Assembly: GCA_043802925.1 (NCBI GenBank) | Contig: JAZDKP010000069.1 | Location: 1 to 5,060 of the forward strand | Direction of reading: 5' to 3' | Length of the DNA: 5,060 nucleotides | From: JAZDKP01 sp043802925 | Lineage (GTDB): Bacteria > Fibrobacterota > OXYB2-FULL-49-7 > JAEUSG01 | In this document: in pieces, positions 4,803 through 5,060 of the stretch | How the letters are laid out: each line of letters begins with the position of its first letter | Position numbering within the stretch: position 1 is the stretch's first letter | Translations under genes and position numbers: made by a program | Notes under the pieces: generated by a model | The model's input: only the letters and a program-made list of their open reading frames with translations | What the model was told of the DNA's origin: nothing | Databases searched by the model: none

Positions 4803-4832
4803 AAAGCCCCCTCTGCGGAGCAAGGGCTTTTT
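4803..4832 (+). terminator. Terminator-like hairpin with T-run
   Basis: AAAGCCC (4803-4809) pairs perfectly with GGGCTTT (4824-4830), with CTC/GAG pairing inside (4811-4813, 4818-4820 region) and a run of five T (4828-4832) on the forward strand. It has the form of an intrinsic terminator, but no forward-strand gene is found upstream. It may end a small RNA or be part of a repeat. Confidence 0.4.
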
Positions 4833-4850
4833 CGCGCGGCGCGCCTGAAG

Positions 4851-4895
4851 GACAGGGCGCCTGCCAAGACCTTAGGGGAATCATGCCCTCCTGTC
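4851..4895. repeat. Imperfect inverted repeat GACAGG/CCTGTC
   Basis: GACAGG (4851-4856) is complementary to CCTGTC (4890-4895), with further GC/GC pairing inside after a 3-nt bulge. Its left part resembles the palindrome at 4671-4690. It belongs to the same repeat-rich upstream region; function unknown. Confidence 0.4.
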
Positions 4896-4965
4896 AATCC
4901 GGTTCCCGCGCGCGGCGGGATTCAAGCGCCTTCTCAAAGTTTTTCGAGAGCATCCTCAAGGCTTA

Positions 4966-5041
4966 AGGTTGTTTCAATGCCCGGGCAAACGACTCGTTGC
5001 GCCCCGGCGGATTGCAATAGAATGCGGTTCTGAAACAACCT
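4966..5041. repeat. 76-bp element with perfect 11-bp terminal inverted repeats
   Basis: AGGTTGTTTCA (4966-4976) is the exact reverse complement of TGAAACAACCT (5031-5041). Inside, CCGGG+CAA (4981-4988) pairs with TTG...CCCGG (4997-4999, 5003-5007) with a 3-nt bulge, and ATTGCAAT (5011-5018) is itself palindromic. The element could be a tiny MITE-like remnant, a structured RNA, or a REP-type intergenic repeat. The flanks (TTAA on the left, TATA on the right of the 10-bp core) are not an exact target duplication. Confidence 0.65.
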
Positions 5042-5060
5042 ATATGGGGGAAATAACCGG

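Larger units (their letters stand above)
4491..5060. other. Gene-free stretch rich in inverted repeats
   Basis: No convincing protein was found in 570 bp upstream of exbD. Open frames here are short, change register at repeats and resemble no family. Instead the stretch holds a series of palindromes, listed separately, of the kind seen in interspersed intergenic repeats. A weak reverse-strand -10 (CATAAT, 4643 to 4638) is visible but without a spaced -35, so the exbD promoter is not identified. Confidence 0.6.

Noticed and set aside
4544..5033. Two overlapping forward frames of 140 and 103 codons
   Set aside because: Both cross hairpins and the terminal inverted repeat, have biased Pro/Arg/Ser composition and no ribosome site.
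4966..5041. Integron attC site or CRISPR repeat
   Set aside because: The ends do not match the RYYYAAC/GTTRRRY boxes, and there are no regularly spaced copies.

Overview
The window reads as bacterial DNA, mostly GC-rich, with four complete genes and unusually rich non-coding sequence between them. Bacterial signs are strong Shine-Dalgarno sites, sigma70-like promoters, a c-di-AMP (ydaO/yuaA-class) riboswitch and an ExbD gene. PurO-type IMP cyclohydrolase is best known from archaea and is patchy in bacteria. Together with the palindromic intergenic repeats, it makes me lean weakly towards a lineage such as the PVC group (Kiritimatiellota, Lentisphaerae or Verrucomicrobia). That placement is inference, not shown by the sequence.

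Layout. At 1-280 there is no well-supported gene. A reverse-strand start codon with a possible ribosome site sits at the extreme left edge, and a divergent promoter and palindrome may lie behind it. At 281-621 a good promoter feeds directly into a c-di-AMP aptamer (about 313-436) and then about 185 nt of leader. At 622-1968 lies a KtrB/TrkH-type K+ channel subunit, so this is a potassium-uptake gene under c-di-AMP control. At 1969-2437 there is no gene. This stretch holds an 11-bp tandem repeat, a candidate terminator for ktrB, a 16-bp near-palindrome, a new promoter and a roughly 225-nt leader folded into several perfect hairpins. At 2438-3088 lies purO, the last step of IMP synthesis.

The right half is on the reverse strand. 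exbD (4490 to 4092) is followed after 35 nt by a HAD-family phosphatase-like gene (4056 to 3172). The two are probably co-transcribed, but the HAD gene is strikingly AT-rich against its neighbours and looks acquired. purO and the HAD gene converge across about 80 bp. Upstream of exbD, 4491-5060 has no convincing gene and is packed with inverted repeats: several short hairpins, a terminator-like hairpin with a T-run, recurring GACAGG-type palindromes and a 76-bp element with perfect 11-bp terminal inverted repeats. No exbB and no ktrA partner is present in the window.

The best-supported regulatory system is promoter, c-di-AMP riboswitch, ktrB. The least explained items are the structured purO leader, a loosely similar hairpin arrangement upstream of exbD, and the 76-bp inverted-repeat element at the right edge.
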